DNA from: CAWKDG01 sp963848355
Lineage (GTDB): Bacteria; Actinomycetota; Acidimicrobiia; Acidimicrobiales; UBA8190
Assembly: GCA_963848355.1 (NCBI GenBank)
Contig: CAWKDG010000012.1
Span: 310,001 to 374,000 of the forward strand
DNA: 64,000 bases
Direction of reading: 5' to 3'
In this document: in pieces, positions 8,236-16,895 of the stretch
Layout of the letters: every line of letters begins with the position of its first letter
How positions within the stretch are numbered: position 1 is the stretch's first letter
Position numbers and translations under genes: made by a program
The notes under the pieces: model-generated
Told to the model about the DNA's origin: nothing
Database searches by the model: none
Seen by the model: the letters and a program-made list of their open reading frames with translations, nothing else

Positions 8236-8847
8236 TTAATCGCCTTGATAGCGCTGCTCGAGCCACGGGTCTCCTCGATCGTGGTAGCCGTTGCGCTCCC
8301 AGAAACCAGGTTCGTCGTGATCAAGTAGTCGTATCCCAGCCACCCATTTCGCACTCTTCCAAAAGTAGAGGTGCGGGATCAGGAGACGTGCGGGTCCGCC
8401 ATGTTCGATCGGCAGGGGCTCGTTCTCGTACGCCCAGACCACCCATGCCCGCCCGCCGGTGACATCGGCTAGCGGGAGATTTGTGGTGTAGCCGGTGTGG
8501 CAAAACGCCAACACATGGCTGGCCGTGCTTTCCAACCCTGCGATACCGAGCAGCGTGTCCACCGAGACGCCACTGAAGCTGACACCAAGCTTGGACCAGG
8601 TCGTGACGCAGTGAATATCACCGGAATATGAGGAGACGGGAAGAGCGTGGATCTCCTCCCAGTTCCAGGTCGTCGGGTGTGTCACGAGACCCTCGACCGA
8701 GAACGACCACGACGCAGCATCCAGATGTGGAGTCACTTCCGCATTCAGCACGGGCCACTGGTCCCCTGCGTCGTATTGGCCGGGTGGGAGGCGGGGGTCA
8801 CGAGCGGCTTTGCCGCGACCAAGGAATCCTCTTGTCGGATTCGCCAT
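8236..8847 (-). CDS. soluble molybdopterin-dependent oxidoreductase, sulfite-oxidase fold
   Basis: A 203-residue protein of the sulfite oxidase/YedY fold. Motifs are WSFSVEGLV near residue 50, the loop GDIHCVTTWSK, whose cysteine is the expected Mo ligand, and HGGPARLLIPHLYFWKSAKWV. It has no signal peptide, Tat motif or membrane segment, so unlike YedY (MsrP) it should act in the cytoplasm. ATG 8847 has AAGGAG five bases upstream; the GTG at 8850 is too close to it. It is followed by a ferredoxin-reductase-like gene that may serve as its redox partner. The substrate is not known for this subgroup. Confidence 0.85.
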   Translation of the reverse strand: MANPTRGFLGRGKAARDPRLPPGQYDAGDQWPVLNAEVTPHLDAASWSFSVEGLVTHPTTWNWEEIHALPVSSYSGDIHCVTTWSKLGVSFSGVSVDTLLGIAGLESTASHVLAFCHTGYTTNLPLADVTGGRAWVVWAYENEPLPIEHGGPARLLIPHLYFWKSAKWVAGIRLLDHDEPGFWERNGYHDRGDPWLEQRYQGD

Positions 8848-9042
8848 CACAACTCCTTAGACATCTCGCTGTTCGGATCAAAGTCCGACACCACACTCTT
8901 CACTTTCAACATTAGGGTGAAGGCTGCCACGTGTAACCGGTCCAGGGTGGCCTTCGAGACGACGATCCTACGGACAGCGATCGGCACCGAGATGTTGCTG
9001 CTCGAGTTCGATCCTCCCGACTAGGCCACGCGCTCTGGCTTC

Positions 9043-9058
9043 TATACCAATCGGTCTA
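9043..9058. promoter_or_regulatory. imperfect palindrome resembling a TetR operator
   Basis: TATACCAATCGGTCTA consists of 6-base arms TATACC and GGTCTA (one mismatch) around AATC. It lies between the divergent molybdo-oxidoreductase gene and the broken TetR gene, directly ahead of the latter. Operators of QdoR/LmrA-like TetR regulators have a similar ACC...GGT core. It is read here as the relic autoregulatory site of the neighbouring regulator. Confidence 0.45.
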
Positions 9059-9060
9059 GT

Positions 9061-9683
9061 ACAGTCCAGAGCGTACCGCCACGTGAGCGTGACTCCCGGG
9101 CCTTGCTGATACAGACGATGGCCAAGTTCCTGCGGGACCAGCGCTACTCGGCCACGCGTGGTCGCAGCTGCTTGCAGAAAGCGGGGTGTCCAACGGGTCG
9201 CAGTACCACCACTTCCCGGAGGCATGGAACAACTCGCCGAGACAGCGCTGCATCGGGCCAGGCCGTCGCGGAAGCCCTCAGCGAGGCATTGGACGGGACA
9301 CCCAACGTGGCCACCGGTATCGTCCGATTCATCGACATCGCCCAAGGATCGGCTACTGGTGACGCCTGTCCGGCTGTCCGATCGCCCTAACCGCACTCGA
9401 ATCTCCCACAGTTAAGCCTCGCTTCCGCGTAGCCGCGGCTCGATGCTTTGAGCAATCGGAGGCCCTACTCGCGGCACGATTACGCGCAGATGGATGCCCC
9501 GAAACCTCAGGAACGGAAGCGGCCTCGGCGGCCCTCGCTCTAATCGAAGGCGCGCTGCTTCTCGCGCGGGTCAGCGGACAACTAACTCACCTCGCCAACG
9601 CCAAACGCGCCGCGCTAGCCCTGGTCGCTGCTCCGCCCAGCGAGCGGACCAAGCGAGTCCAATCTCGGGGGCTTCAGCGGTGA
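9061..9683 (+). pseudogene. TetR/AcrR-family regulator, broken by several frame changes
   Basis: Pieces of one TetR protein can be read in order by hopping frames: RALLIQTMAKFLRDQRYSAT (frame of 9103), WSQLLAESGVSNGSQYHHFP (from 9159), GGMEQLAETALHRA (from 9218), GQAVAEALSEALDG (from 9256), then a C-terminal domain from about 9372, CPIALTALESPTVKPRF through ALIEGALLLARVSGQL, ending at TGA 9681-9683. The pieces give the HTH and the ligand domain of a protein near 200 residues. At least five frame changes in about 300 bases argue for real decay rather than one sequencing error. It is divergent from the molybdo-oxidoreductase pair, which it may once have controlled. Confidence 0.8.
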
Positions 9684-9831
9684 CGCACACTCCCGCTAGG
9701 GCAGGCCGCTTAGACCGGGCCTTCCGCGAGCCGACCGCTCGTGAAGCGAGCGGAAAGGCACCCAGGATCCGACACCACCGCGGACATGGGATCGCGTGTC
9801 ACCGGGAATCGGGTGAGCGGCGGCATCGTGC

Positions 9832-11064
9832 TCAAAGCAGATCCTTCGTGCCGGAGGTGCCACCTCCGGGGGCGTTGTCACGGATCCGTCGCCCCATCGC
9901 AGATCGGCCGCGCCGGTCCACGGCTCGCCGACTGGACACCTCGACAGGCACCTCGTCAACCCGCTGCGTTGCGGTCGCATGGAGTCCGGGGTCTAGGGCG
10001 GGCAGCATGAAGCAAATCCGAGTTCCTCCGACGGCAGGAGGCTCGGCCCAGATCCGGCCCCCTTGGGCGTCGATCAGTCCTCGAGCGATAGCCAAACCCA
10101 ATCCGGCACTCCCATCCGATGGCGTGCGGGCCTGGTCCGCCCGGAAGAACGGCTCGAAGACTCTTTCGATCGAATCCGAGGCGATCCCGCAACCGGTGTC
10201 CTCCACCGATACGAATACCGCTTCTGGCCCCGTGGTCAGCGACAGGGCGATCTTCCCTTTGGCCGGCGTATAGCGAAGTGCGTTCGAGACGAGGTTGGTC
10301 AATACCCGCTCGACCTTGTCGCCGGCGCATAAGGCGACGACCACCTCATCGTGGATCACCGCCGCCAGGTAAATGCCTCGGGCCTGTGCCTCGAGTTGGA
10401 AGCGGCGAGCGCACGAGGTCACCAGATCGACCATGTCGACCGGGCTCATGGTCAGTGCGGTGGCCCCAGAGTCGATGCACGCCAGCTCGAACAGATCGTC
10501 GACGAGCGATCCGAGAAGCCGAACCTGACTCTGGAGAGCGTCCATGTAGTGACCGGATTCGATGACGCCGTCGTCGATCGCTTCCAGCATGGCCTGGAGC
10601 GAGGTGATCGGCGCTCGCAAATCATGGCTGGCCCAAGCCACCAGCTCCCTTCGAGCATCGAATACGGCCTCAAGATGATCGGCCATCGAGTTGAAGGAGG
10701 TGGCCATGTCGACGATCTCGGTCGGCCCCCGTACCGGTGCCCTCTCGCCGAGCTCGCCCTCGGCCAGTCGGACCGACGCAGCACGGACTCGTTCAAGGGG
10801 CCCGACGATATTGCGGGTCAGCACGAGAGCCAGGGCGACGCTGACCACGCCGGCGGCGATCGAGGCCGTCGCCACCTCACCTAGCGCACTGAGGTGGAAC
10901 ATGACCGCTCCCGATAGCAGAACGGCCCCGACGGGTAGCACCACGGCGAGAAGCGCCAGAGCCGCCAGTTGAAGGCGAACGGTCGGGAGCTTGCGCAGCA
11001 AGGCGCCAGCAAGTACTCCGACGCCCATCGTCGCCCCCACCACGATGACGATGTTGACCGTCAC
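9832..11064 (-). CDS. HAMP-domain sensor histidine kinase
   Basis: A 410-residue membrane kinase. Two hydrophobic segments (about 5-21 and 31-56) precede another near 62-82, then a HAMP linker from IVGPLERVRAASVRLAEG. The phospho-acceptor histidine is His147 in ASHDLRAPI. The ATPase domain has the N box NLVSNALRYT, DTGCGIAS and GSAGLGLAIARGL. Only a short loop could be outside the membrane, so it probably senses something in or at the membrane. The C-terminal 45 residues are basic and not conserved. The start overlaps the response-regulator stop (ATGA), so the two form one operon, regulator first. Confidence 0.92.
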   Translation of the reverse strand: MTVNIVIVVGATMGVGVLAGALLRKLPTVRLQLAALALLAVVLPVGAVLLSGAVMFHLSALGEVATASIAAGVVSVALALVLTRNIVGPLERVRAASVRLAEGELGERAPVRGPTEIVDMATSFNSMADHLEAVFDARRELVAWASHDLRAPITSLQAMLEAIDDGVIESGHYMDALQSQVRLLGSLVDDLFELACIDSGATALTMSPVDMVDLVTSCARRFQLEAQARGIYLAAVIHDEVVVALCAGDKVERVLTNLVSNALRYTPAKGKIALSLTTGPEAVFVSVEDTGCGIASDSIERVFEPFFRADQARTPSDGSAGLGLAIARGLIDAQGGRIWAEPPAVGGTRICFMLPALDPGLHATATQRVDEVPVEVSSRRAVDRRGRSAMGRRIRDNAPGGGTSGTKDLL

Positions 11065-11750
11065 GGTTCAAACCGGTAGCCGATACCCCATACCGTGGTG
11101 ACGAACCGGGGTCTCGAAGGGTCGTCTTCAATTTTCTCGCGTAGTCGCCGGACGTGAACTGTCACCGTGCTGGTGCCGACGTGTGGCGCCGACTCGTAAC
11201 CCCACACCTGAGCCATGAGCTGCTCCCGCGAGAACACGACGCGGGGGTAGCTGGCCAGGCACCACAAGAGGTCGAACTCAGTGGCGGTCAATGTCAGGCC
11301 CTGCCCGCTCGCGGTTGTCACCTCTCGAGTTGTGGAGTCGATGATCATGCCGCCAATCTCCAGCCGCGTGGGGCCTGACGAGCGATCCAGGTTCGCCCGT
11401 CGGAGGATCGTCTTGACCCTGACCATCAGTTCGCGTGGGGAAAAGGGTTTGACGACGTAATCGTCCGCCCCGAGCTCCAACCCCGTGATCCGGTCCTGCT
11501 CCTCGCCTCGTGCCGTAAGGAGAATCACGGGCACCTCGCTCGACGTCCGGATCCACCGGCAGAGATCCAGTCCGTTGGCGTCGGGGAGCATGACATCGAG
11601 AATGACGAGATTGGGAACATGCTCCTGCAGGGCTGCCCGAGCCTCGGCGCCGTCGGCGGCCTCATGGGCCTCAAATCCCTCGTGATCGAGATAACGGACG
11701 ATGACGTCTCGGACGACGGATTCATCATCGACCACCAGGACGGACGTCAC
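11061..11750 (-). CDS. OmpR/PhoB-family response regulator
   Basis: A 229-residue two-domain regulator. The receiver domain has acidic DDE (8-10), phospho-acceptor Asp52 in VILDVMLPDANG and the conserved lysine in VVKPFSP. The winged helix at the C-terminus has VTVHVRRLREKIEDDP and TVWGIGYRFEP. It pairs with the kinase whose start overlaps its stop. Divergent from the membrane molybdo-oxidoreductase gene across a 207-base gap that contains a direct repeat of the kind this family binds, so it may control that gene and itself. Confidence 0.94.
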   Translation of the reverse strand: MTSVLVVDDESVVRDVIVRYLDHEGFEAHEAADGAEARAALQEHVPNLVILDVMLPDANGLDLCRWIRTSSEVPVILLTARGEEQDRITGLELGADDYVVKPFSPRELMVRVKTILRRANLDRSSGPTRLEIGGMIIDSTTREVTTASGQGLTLTATEFDLLWCLASYPRVVFSREQLMAQVWGYESAPHVGTSTVTVHVRRLREKIEDDPSRPRFVTTVWGIGYRFEP

Positions 11751-11837
11751 GGGCCCATGGTACCGGGGTCGACTCCGATCACGGAGGTCGCCCGCGGCAC
11801 GGAAAGGGAGGCGCCCGGTACGCGTTCCGAGGTGGTC

Positions 11838-11853
11838 CTTACAATTGTCTTAC
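11838..11853 (+). promoter_or_regulatory. direct repeat CTTAC-N6-CTTAC in divergent promoter region
   Basis: CTTACAATTGTCTTAC contains two CTTAC half-sites 11 bases apart, one helical turn, the spacing used by OmpR-type response regulators. It lies in the gap between the response-regulator gene and the divergent membrane oxidoreductase gene. Related CTTACAA words occur at 4181 and 17582, also in promoter gaps. The assignment rests on spacing and position alone. Confidence 0.4.
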
Positions 11854-11957
11854 GGCTCCGTCTGGGGTACGAATCGGCTGTGGGTGCCAAAGCCCGCGTT
11901 GGTCTTTCGTAAGGAAGATCTGGACGCCGGCCAAGACGGGAGCACTACTGTCGACTC

Positions 11958-13283
11958 GTGCCCGACGCACGCGCCGAGATGCCACCGAGATTACGGGCAC
12001 GCCGGCACGGCCTGTCGGTGGAGCTCAAACGGCGCGTCGGCGCGGGGCGGGCCAGGGTGACGACAGTGACAGCCCCCATGGCCGATCTGGCTGAGCACGC
12101 CGCCGATCGACTCGGCCGTCGGTTCCGCAGCCCCCTGCACGATGAATGGGTCGCCTCGGTGCTTGGCATCTCTCTCGGCCTAGCTTTCACCATCTGTTTT
12201 CTGACTGGGCTCGTAGATTACCTGGCCCAACACCCGCCTTACTGGTTCCACCTGCCTGTGCGACCGGTCAACTTCTACCGCGTGACTCAGGGTACCCATG
12301 TGATCACGGGAATCGCCACAATTCCCCTGTTGCTGGCGAAGCTCTGGACCGTCTGGCCCAAACTGTTCTCATGGCCACCGGTGCACAATCCGGCCCACGC
12401 GCTTGAGCGACTCAGTCTGATCCCCCTCGTCGGAGGATCGCTGTTTTTGCTGTTCACTGGAGTCGCCAACATCGCGTACTGGTACTCGCCGATGCCGTTC
12501 TTCTTTCCCACTGCCCACTTCTGGACGGCTTGGGTCGTCGTGGGCGCATTGGTCATCCACATCGGGAGCAAGAGCGTCGTCGCCAGAAGTGCGCTGGCCC
12601 GCGGTCCGGCCGAAACCGGCTCCCCGATCCAGAGTATTGCGGCGGACAGAGCCGGGGCACCGCCTGCCCCTCGGCTACGTGGGGGCCTATCTCGCCGGGG
12701 CTTCGTGGCCACTGTGATGGGATCAGGCGCCGTTCTCATCCTCACCGTGGCCGGAGAGACGGTGGCACCGCTTCGTCGGTTGGCGCTTCTTGCGCCGCGA
12801 AATCCGGTCGTAGGCCCGCAGTCACTCCCGGTCAACCAGAGTGCAATCGAGGCGGGGGTCACCACCTCCGCCCTCGACCCCACCTTCCAACTCGAAGTGA
12901 CGGGGAACTGCCGCTATCCCCGGACCTTCACGTTGACAGAACTGCGATTACTGCCCCAGCGAGCCGCTGGCCTGCCCATAACCTGCGTCGAAGGGTGGAG
13001 TGCGGCAGCTTCATGGCGTGGCATCTCACTCCCCTGGCTACTCAACCTCGTGGGTGCCCGCCCCCAGGCGGCGGTTCGTGTCGAGTCACTCGAGTCGTCC
13101 GATCGGCTGTATTCAAGCTCGGTAATCGACCCACAACACGCCGCCGACCCCGACACTCTTCTCGCCCTCGAGCTCAATGGTGCACCGCTCGATCTCGATC
13201 ATGGATACCCGCTGCGCCTGATCGCCCCCGACCGGCCCGGTGTCCTCCAAACTAAGTGGGTTTCCAAGGTTGTCGTCTTGTGA
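11958..13283 (+). CDS. membrane fusion: cytochrome b-like domain plus sulfite-oxidase-fold molybdopterin oxidoreductase
   Basis: A 441-residue chimera of two redox modules. Residues about 67-87, 115-133, 153-176 and 187-203 are membrane segments of a four-helix cytochrome b-like domain with histidines (for example 61, 114, 201) able to bind heme. A basic linker then leads to LSRRGFVATVMGSGAVLILT (245-264), a Tat-like twin-arginine plus hydrophobic segment. From about 300 on is a sulfite-oxidase-fold domain with LEVTGNCRYPRTFTL and ITCVEGWSAAASWRGI, where Cys343 is the expected Mo ligand. The Mo domain should face outside and pass electrons to the heme domain. GTG 12057 or ATG 12078 are alternative starts. 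Confidence 0.85.
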   Translation: MPDARAEMPPRLRARRHGLSVELKRRVGAGRARVTTVTAPMADLAEHAADRLGRRFRSPLHDEWVASVLGISLGLAFTICFLTGLVDYLAQHPPYWFHLPVRPVNFYRVTQGTHVITGIATIPLLLAKLWTVWPKLFSWPPVHNPAHALERLSLIPLVGGSLFLLFTGVANIAYWYSPMPFFFPTAHFWTAWVVVGALVIHIGSKSVVARSALARGPAETGSPIQSIAADRAGAPPAPRLRGGLSRRGFVATVMGSGAVLILTVAGETVAPLRRLALLAPRNPVVGPQSLPVNQSAIEAGVTTSALDPTFQLEVTGNCRYPRTFTLTELRLLPQRAAGLPITCVEGWSAAASWRGISLPWLLNLVGARPQAAVRVESLESSDRLYSSSVIDPQHAADPDTLLALELNGAPLDLDHGYPLRLIAPDRPGVLQTKWVSKVVVL

Positions 13284-14047
13284 CTGATCTCGGACCGCCA
13301 CCGGACGAGCTCGGGCCTGAACCGGAGAAGGGATCGCCTGAGAAGAGATCCCAGGAGACATCGGTTCCACTTACCGGCTGGCCGGAAAATAGTGTCATCC
13401 ATGAGTCACACGAAAGTGCGACAGACCCTTTGCCTCAAGGTTCAGCCATGGCGAATGGAGCTACGGATGCCGACGATGCCACCGACCTCGCTTCCCGTGC
13501 GGCGGCAGCCACGAGCACGGTGGTACCCACCGAGAGGGCAGCAGCCGCCGATGTCGAAAGCGGTACAACTCTCCTCGTCGCCTTGGGCTCCAAACCCTCA
13601 ACGGTCGTGGAGCGGGCGCAGAATCCTGGTCCGCTCTTCTGGTTGACCCTAACGGCGGGCTGGGCGGTCATTGTCTTCGGGGTACACGGTTTGATCTCGA
13701 ACTGGTCGGGATCGAATCCCCCGGCCGTGCTGCGTACCGTCATCGGGCTCAACGTCGTGAACGACGCGCTCGTCGTACCCCTGGTTCTCGGTGTCGCCGC
13801 CACGTGCCGGCGCCTTTTGAGGGCCTGGTTAATCGTGCCCGTCGATGTCGGCTTGATCATGACGGCGGTCGTGGTTCTTTACTCCTATCCCCTCGTAGGG
13901 GGTTGGGGGAAGTCGTCTCGGGCGGGTTCCAGCCGGCTGCCGTGGAACTACGCCCACAATGTCGGGGTTGTGATCGCAGTCATCTGGGCGGTCTGTGCGC
14001 TTCTGGCCCTGTGGCGGTGGAAACAAGCCCGCGCCATACATCCTTGA
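13280..14047 (+). CDS. membrane protein of unknown function, four C-terminal transmembrane segments
   Basis: A 255-residue protein not recognised as a named family. The first 110 residues are polar, rich in Pro, Glu, Ala and Thr and probably disordered. The rest holds four hydrophobic stretches (PLFWLTLTAGWAVIVFGVHG, AVLRTVIGLNVVNDALVVPL, LIVPVDVGLIMTAVVVLYSY, VGVVIAVIWAVCALLALWRW). Its GTG overlaps the stop of the redox fusion (GTGA) and its stop overlaps the next gene start, so it is part of that operon and may assist the membrane redox protein or the glycosyltransferase. Confidence 0.7.
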   Translation: MTDLGPPPDELGPEPEKGSPEKRSQETSVPLTGWPENSVIHESHESATDPLPQGSAMANGATDADDATDLASRAAAATSTVVPTERAAAADVESGTTLLVALGSKPSTVVERAQNPGPLFWLTLTAGWAVIVFGVHGLISNWSGSNPPAVLRTVIGLNVVNDALVVPLVLGVAATCRRLLRAWLIVPVDVGLIMTAVVVLYSYPLVGGWGKSSRAGSSRLPWNYAHNVGVVIAVIWAVCALLALWRWKQARAIHP

Positions 14048-15537
14048 ACCCTTCTCCGGTCCCCACCCAGCGCGGCATCCGCCTCATCAGAGTAGGCGTG
14101 GCCGTCACGGCTCTCGTCCCCATCGTCATCTACGTCTACGTGGCGCTACGCCAGCTCGGCTACCCCTATGAGTTGGAGTGGATGGAGGGCGGTGCCGTCG
14201 AGATGGTCGGACGGGTGCTGCACGGCCAAGCGCTTTATGTCGCCCCCTCGCTTCACTACGTGCCCTATACGTATCCGCCCCTCTACTTCTGGGTGTCGGC
14301 TCTGGTCGCCAAGATGACTGGGCTGAGCTTCCTACCGCTTCGATTGGTCTCGCTCGTTTCCTCCCTCGGGTGTTTCGGTCTTCTCTTCTGGATGGTGAAA
14401 CGCGAGACCAATAGCATCGAGGCGGGTATGGTGGCGGCCGGCTTGTTCGCCGCTACCTACCAGGTGGGCGGGGCTTGGCTCGACATCGGTCGTGTCGACT
14501 CTCTGTACTTGCTGTTCCTCCTTGTCTCGGTGGCGGTGGCGCGGCGAGCTCACGGATTCGGCGGTGGCGTGCTGGTCGGCCTGGCCATGTCGGCTGCTTT
14601 CTTGACCAAGCAATCGACCCTCGTGGCCGTCCTTCCGTTGGACATTTACCTGATCGCTGTTCGACGAAGGGTGGGTGTGGCGGCCACGGGCACCTTGGCC
14701 GCCGCGGTCCTTGGATCGACCCTGGTCCTCGATGCGTTGAGCCAGGGGTGGTACCGCTACTACATCTTCGGTGAACTGATCCACCAAGGAACCGATTCTA
14801 CGATTTGGTGGCGATTTGTTCCTGGCGACCTGGTCGGCCGGGTGGGATGGATGATGGGTCTCGGCGCCGTGGGCCTCATCATCTGGTGGCGTCGGCGCAG
14901 CCCTACCACCGAATGGCCGTTCTGGTTGGCGGCGGCGGCCGGCTTCGTGGCGTCGTCGTGGGTGGCCCGGGCCCACATCGGTGGCGGCCAAGACGTCCTT
15001 ATCCCCGCCTTCGCCGCTCTGGCGCTGCTCGGGGGCCTTGGCTACCACACCATCCGTCGTACTCCCAGTGCGCATCGCACGCTAGTGGCGGCGGCGGTAC
15101 TCGCCGTTCTCGTTGTGCAAGTGGTGTCCATCGGTGGCCACCCGACTCATCTGGTGCCCAAATCGGCCGATGAAGAGGCGGGACGCCGCCTCGTGGCCAT
15201 GATCGCAGCCACTCCCGGGGCCGTCCTCGTCCTTGATCATCCTTGGTATGACACGCTGGCCGGCAAGGCGTCATGGGCCCAGGACGACGCCATTCATGAC
15301 GTGCTGCGAGCTGGGCCGAGCGAAGCCCGAACCGTCCTGCTCCACAGCATTCGCGCGATCCTCGCTACTCCGCAAGTGGGCGTCGTCTACATCGACAGCA
15401 CGAGTGTCGATCCCGTCATTCAAGAGGCGCTCGATCGGTACTACCGTCCAAGCGGACAGGTGTTCTCCTGCTACCGGTGCTTCTTCCCGGTCACGGACGT
15501 GGCGTTTCGCCCGTATCTGCGTTACGTGCGCCGCTGA
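14044..15537 (+). CDS. polytopic GT-C-type membrane glycosyltransferase-like protein
   Basis: About 497 residues with roughly nine membrane helices, like ArnT/PMT-type transferases that use lipid-linked sugars on the outer membrane face. The first outer loop has YPYELEWMEGGAVEMVGRVL, acidic residues where GT-C enzymes keep catalytic ones, followed by YTYPPLYFWVSALVAKMTG, a typical layout. The TTG start 14044 overlaps the previous stop; GTG 14098 is an alternative. The C-terminal about 130 residues form a soluble part. Its stop overlaps the convergent methyltransferase by 47 bases. Sugar and acceptor unknown. Confidence 0.72.
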   Translation: MNPSPVPTQRGIRLIRVGVAVTALVPIVIYVYVALRQLGYPYELEWMEGGAVEMVGRVLHGQALYVAPSLHYVPYTYPPLYFWVSALVAKMTGLSFLPLRLVSLVSSLGCFGLLFWMVKRETNSIEAGMVAAGLFAATYQVGGAWLDIGRVDSLYLLFLLVSVAVARRAHGFGGGVLVGLAMSAAFLTKQSTLVAVLPLDIYLIAVRRRVGVAATGTLAAAVLGSTLVLDALSQGWYRYYIFGELIHQGTDSTIWWRFVPGDLVGRVGWMMGLGAVGLIIWWRRRSPTTEWPFWLAAAAGFVASSWVARAHIGGGQDVLIPAFAALALLGGLGYHTIRRTPSAHRTLVAAAVLAVLVVQVVSIGGHPTHLVPKSADEEAGRRLVAMIAATPGAVLVLDHPWYDTLAGKASWAQDDAIHDVLRAGPSEARTVLLHSIRAILATPQVGVVYIDSTSVDPVIQEALDRYYRPSGQVFSCYRCFFPVTDVAFRPYLRYVRR

Positions 15538-16141
15538 CATGGGCCCGGTCCATCCGGACGAACCAGCGCTCGTCGTGGGCCCACGACTCGGTGACCCGAA
15601 AGCCTGCTGCAGCAGCCACGGCATCGGCGTCGTCGATCGAAACAACGGCCCACGGGAACCACGGGCCCCGGCCGTTGGCCGTCTCGATGCGAACGGTGAG
15701 CGCCTCACTGGCCACTGCCGGCGCCTCCGTCTCCATGATGACCAGGCCCCCGGGACCGAGTAATTCGGCGACACGGTCGAGAAGGGCGATCGGATCGCCC
15801 CCGATTCCGACGCTGCCGTCCAACAACAGAGCGGAGCCCCATCGTCCGCGTCGCGGGATGCGCCCGAATATGGAGCACTGCACAACGGGAGCCCCCCAGC
15901 GTCGGGCAACAGCGATAGCGGTCGGGGCGATCTCGACTCCCAGGGCTGCGATGCCACGGCATCGAAGTGCCCGCACCATTCGGCCGGGGCCACAGCCGAC
16001 ATCCAAGACCGGGCCGACCACCCGGTCGATAAGGGCCTCGTCGACCTCATCGGCGGCGGCAAGCCAGCGGCGGACATCGATGTCCAGTATGCGGCCGTCG
16101 ACAACGCGCAACCACGACGAGCTGACGAGGGTCTCGGTCAT
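15491..16141 (-). CDS. class I SAM-dependent methyltransferase
   Basis: A 216-residue methyltransferase. The SAM motif I is VLDVGCGPGRMVRAL near residue 45, followed by ALGVEIAPTAIAVARRWGAP and LLGPGGLVIMETEA. It is the last gene of a minus-strand trio GT2 - DUF2064 - methyltransferase; its start overlaps the DUF2064 stop in ATGA. The trio suggests modification of a glycan or lipid-linked sugar, but the acceptor is not evident. Its 3' end overlaps the convergent membrane glycosyltransferase gene. Confidence 0.88.
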   Translation of the reverse strand: MTETLVSSSWLRVVDGRILDIDVRRWLAAADEVDEALIDRVVGPVLDVGCGPGRMVRALRCRGIAALGVEIAPTAIAVARRWGAPVVQCSIFGRIPRRGRWGSALLLDGSVGIGGDPIALLDRVAELLGPGGLVIMETEAPAVASEALTVRIETANGRGPWFPWAVVSIDDADAVAAAAGFRVTESWAHDERWFVRMDRAHVSGARNADTGETPRP

Positions 16142-16884
16142 GAGCGACTGATTGTCACATAATCGACATCGCCGCCACCGGGGAAGACTGCCATCGTCTC
16201 TCCCTTCGCAATTGATTCTCCCGCAACCATCGATCGCAGAGTGATGGCAAACCGCGTGTCCGGAGCCGTCGCGGCGACGAAGAAGGCATCGTCGATTTCA
16301 TCGACGTCGCGCATGCTGTTGATAACGGTGCAACACACGCCCAAGGCGCGAAGACGCAACAGCTGGGCGACCCCGGTTCGGTTCGTGCTCATCGGGACGC
16401 CGACGAACATGCCGGGGATGGGCCGGCGTATTCCGATAATCCAGTAGCCGCCGTCGTCAGCTGGCCCGAGCACCGCCGAAGGCTGTTCGGCGGAGAGCTT
16501 GGCCCCTAACAACACGGTCGCGGCACCGTCGAGGGTGGATCCCTGCAGCTGGGGCGTGTCCATGCCCACGACCAGCACGGGGACCGGAGTCCGAGCCCAG
16601 GCATCTTCGACAGCCCCGGCGAGCCTCGAACCGAAATCGCCCGGGCGCTGGGTGATGACATCGAATCCCGCCGGGACCCAAGTCCCCGAGCGTCCCGCCC
16701 ACGCCACGAGGCGTCGGCAGGCGCTGCTGGTGGCCACCGCGTCCAGGGTGTCGAGAAGCGCCGCACGAGCCAGGCTGGCCGCCTGCTCGTGGGTCAGCGG
16801 GGGGCACAGTCGGGTCTTCACCTCCCCCGAGACAGGGGCCTTGGCCATGATCACGACTTGGAATTCGGTCCCCGCTAGCTTCAT
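16138..16884 (-). CDS. DUF2064/TIGR04282-family nucleotidyl/glycosyltransferase-like protein
   Basis: A 248-residue protein of the CofC-like GT-A fold family. Motifs are VVIMAKAPVSGEVKTRLCPP at the nucleotide-binding N-terminus, VLVVGMDTPQL (the metal-binding acidic motif) and LGPADDGGYWIIGIRRP. ATG 16884 is chosen because the conserved domain starts 10 residues later; the longer frame runs back into the GT2 gene. Eleven bases separate it from the GT2 stop, and the methyltransferase start overlaps its stop. Biochemical role of the family is poorly defined; transfer of a sugar or nucleotidyl group is likely. Confidence 0.85.
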   Translation of the reverse strand: MKLAGTEFQVVIMAKAPVSGEVKTRLCPPLTHEQAASLARAALLDTLDAVATSSACRRLVAWAGRSGTWVPAGFDVITQRPGDFGSRLAGAVEDAWARTPVPVLVVGMDTPQLQGSTLDGAATVLLGAKLSAEQPSAVLGPADDGGYWIIGIRRPIPGMFVGVPMSTNRTGVAQLLRLRALGVCCTVINSMRDVDEIDDAFFVAATAPDTRFAITLRSMVAGESIAKGETMAVFPGGGDVDYVTISRS

Positions 16885-16895
16885 GGGCCGAGGAG

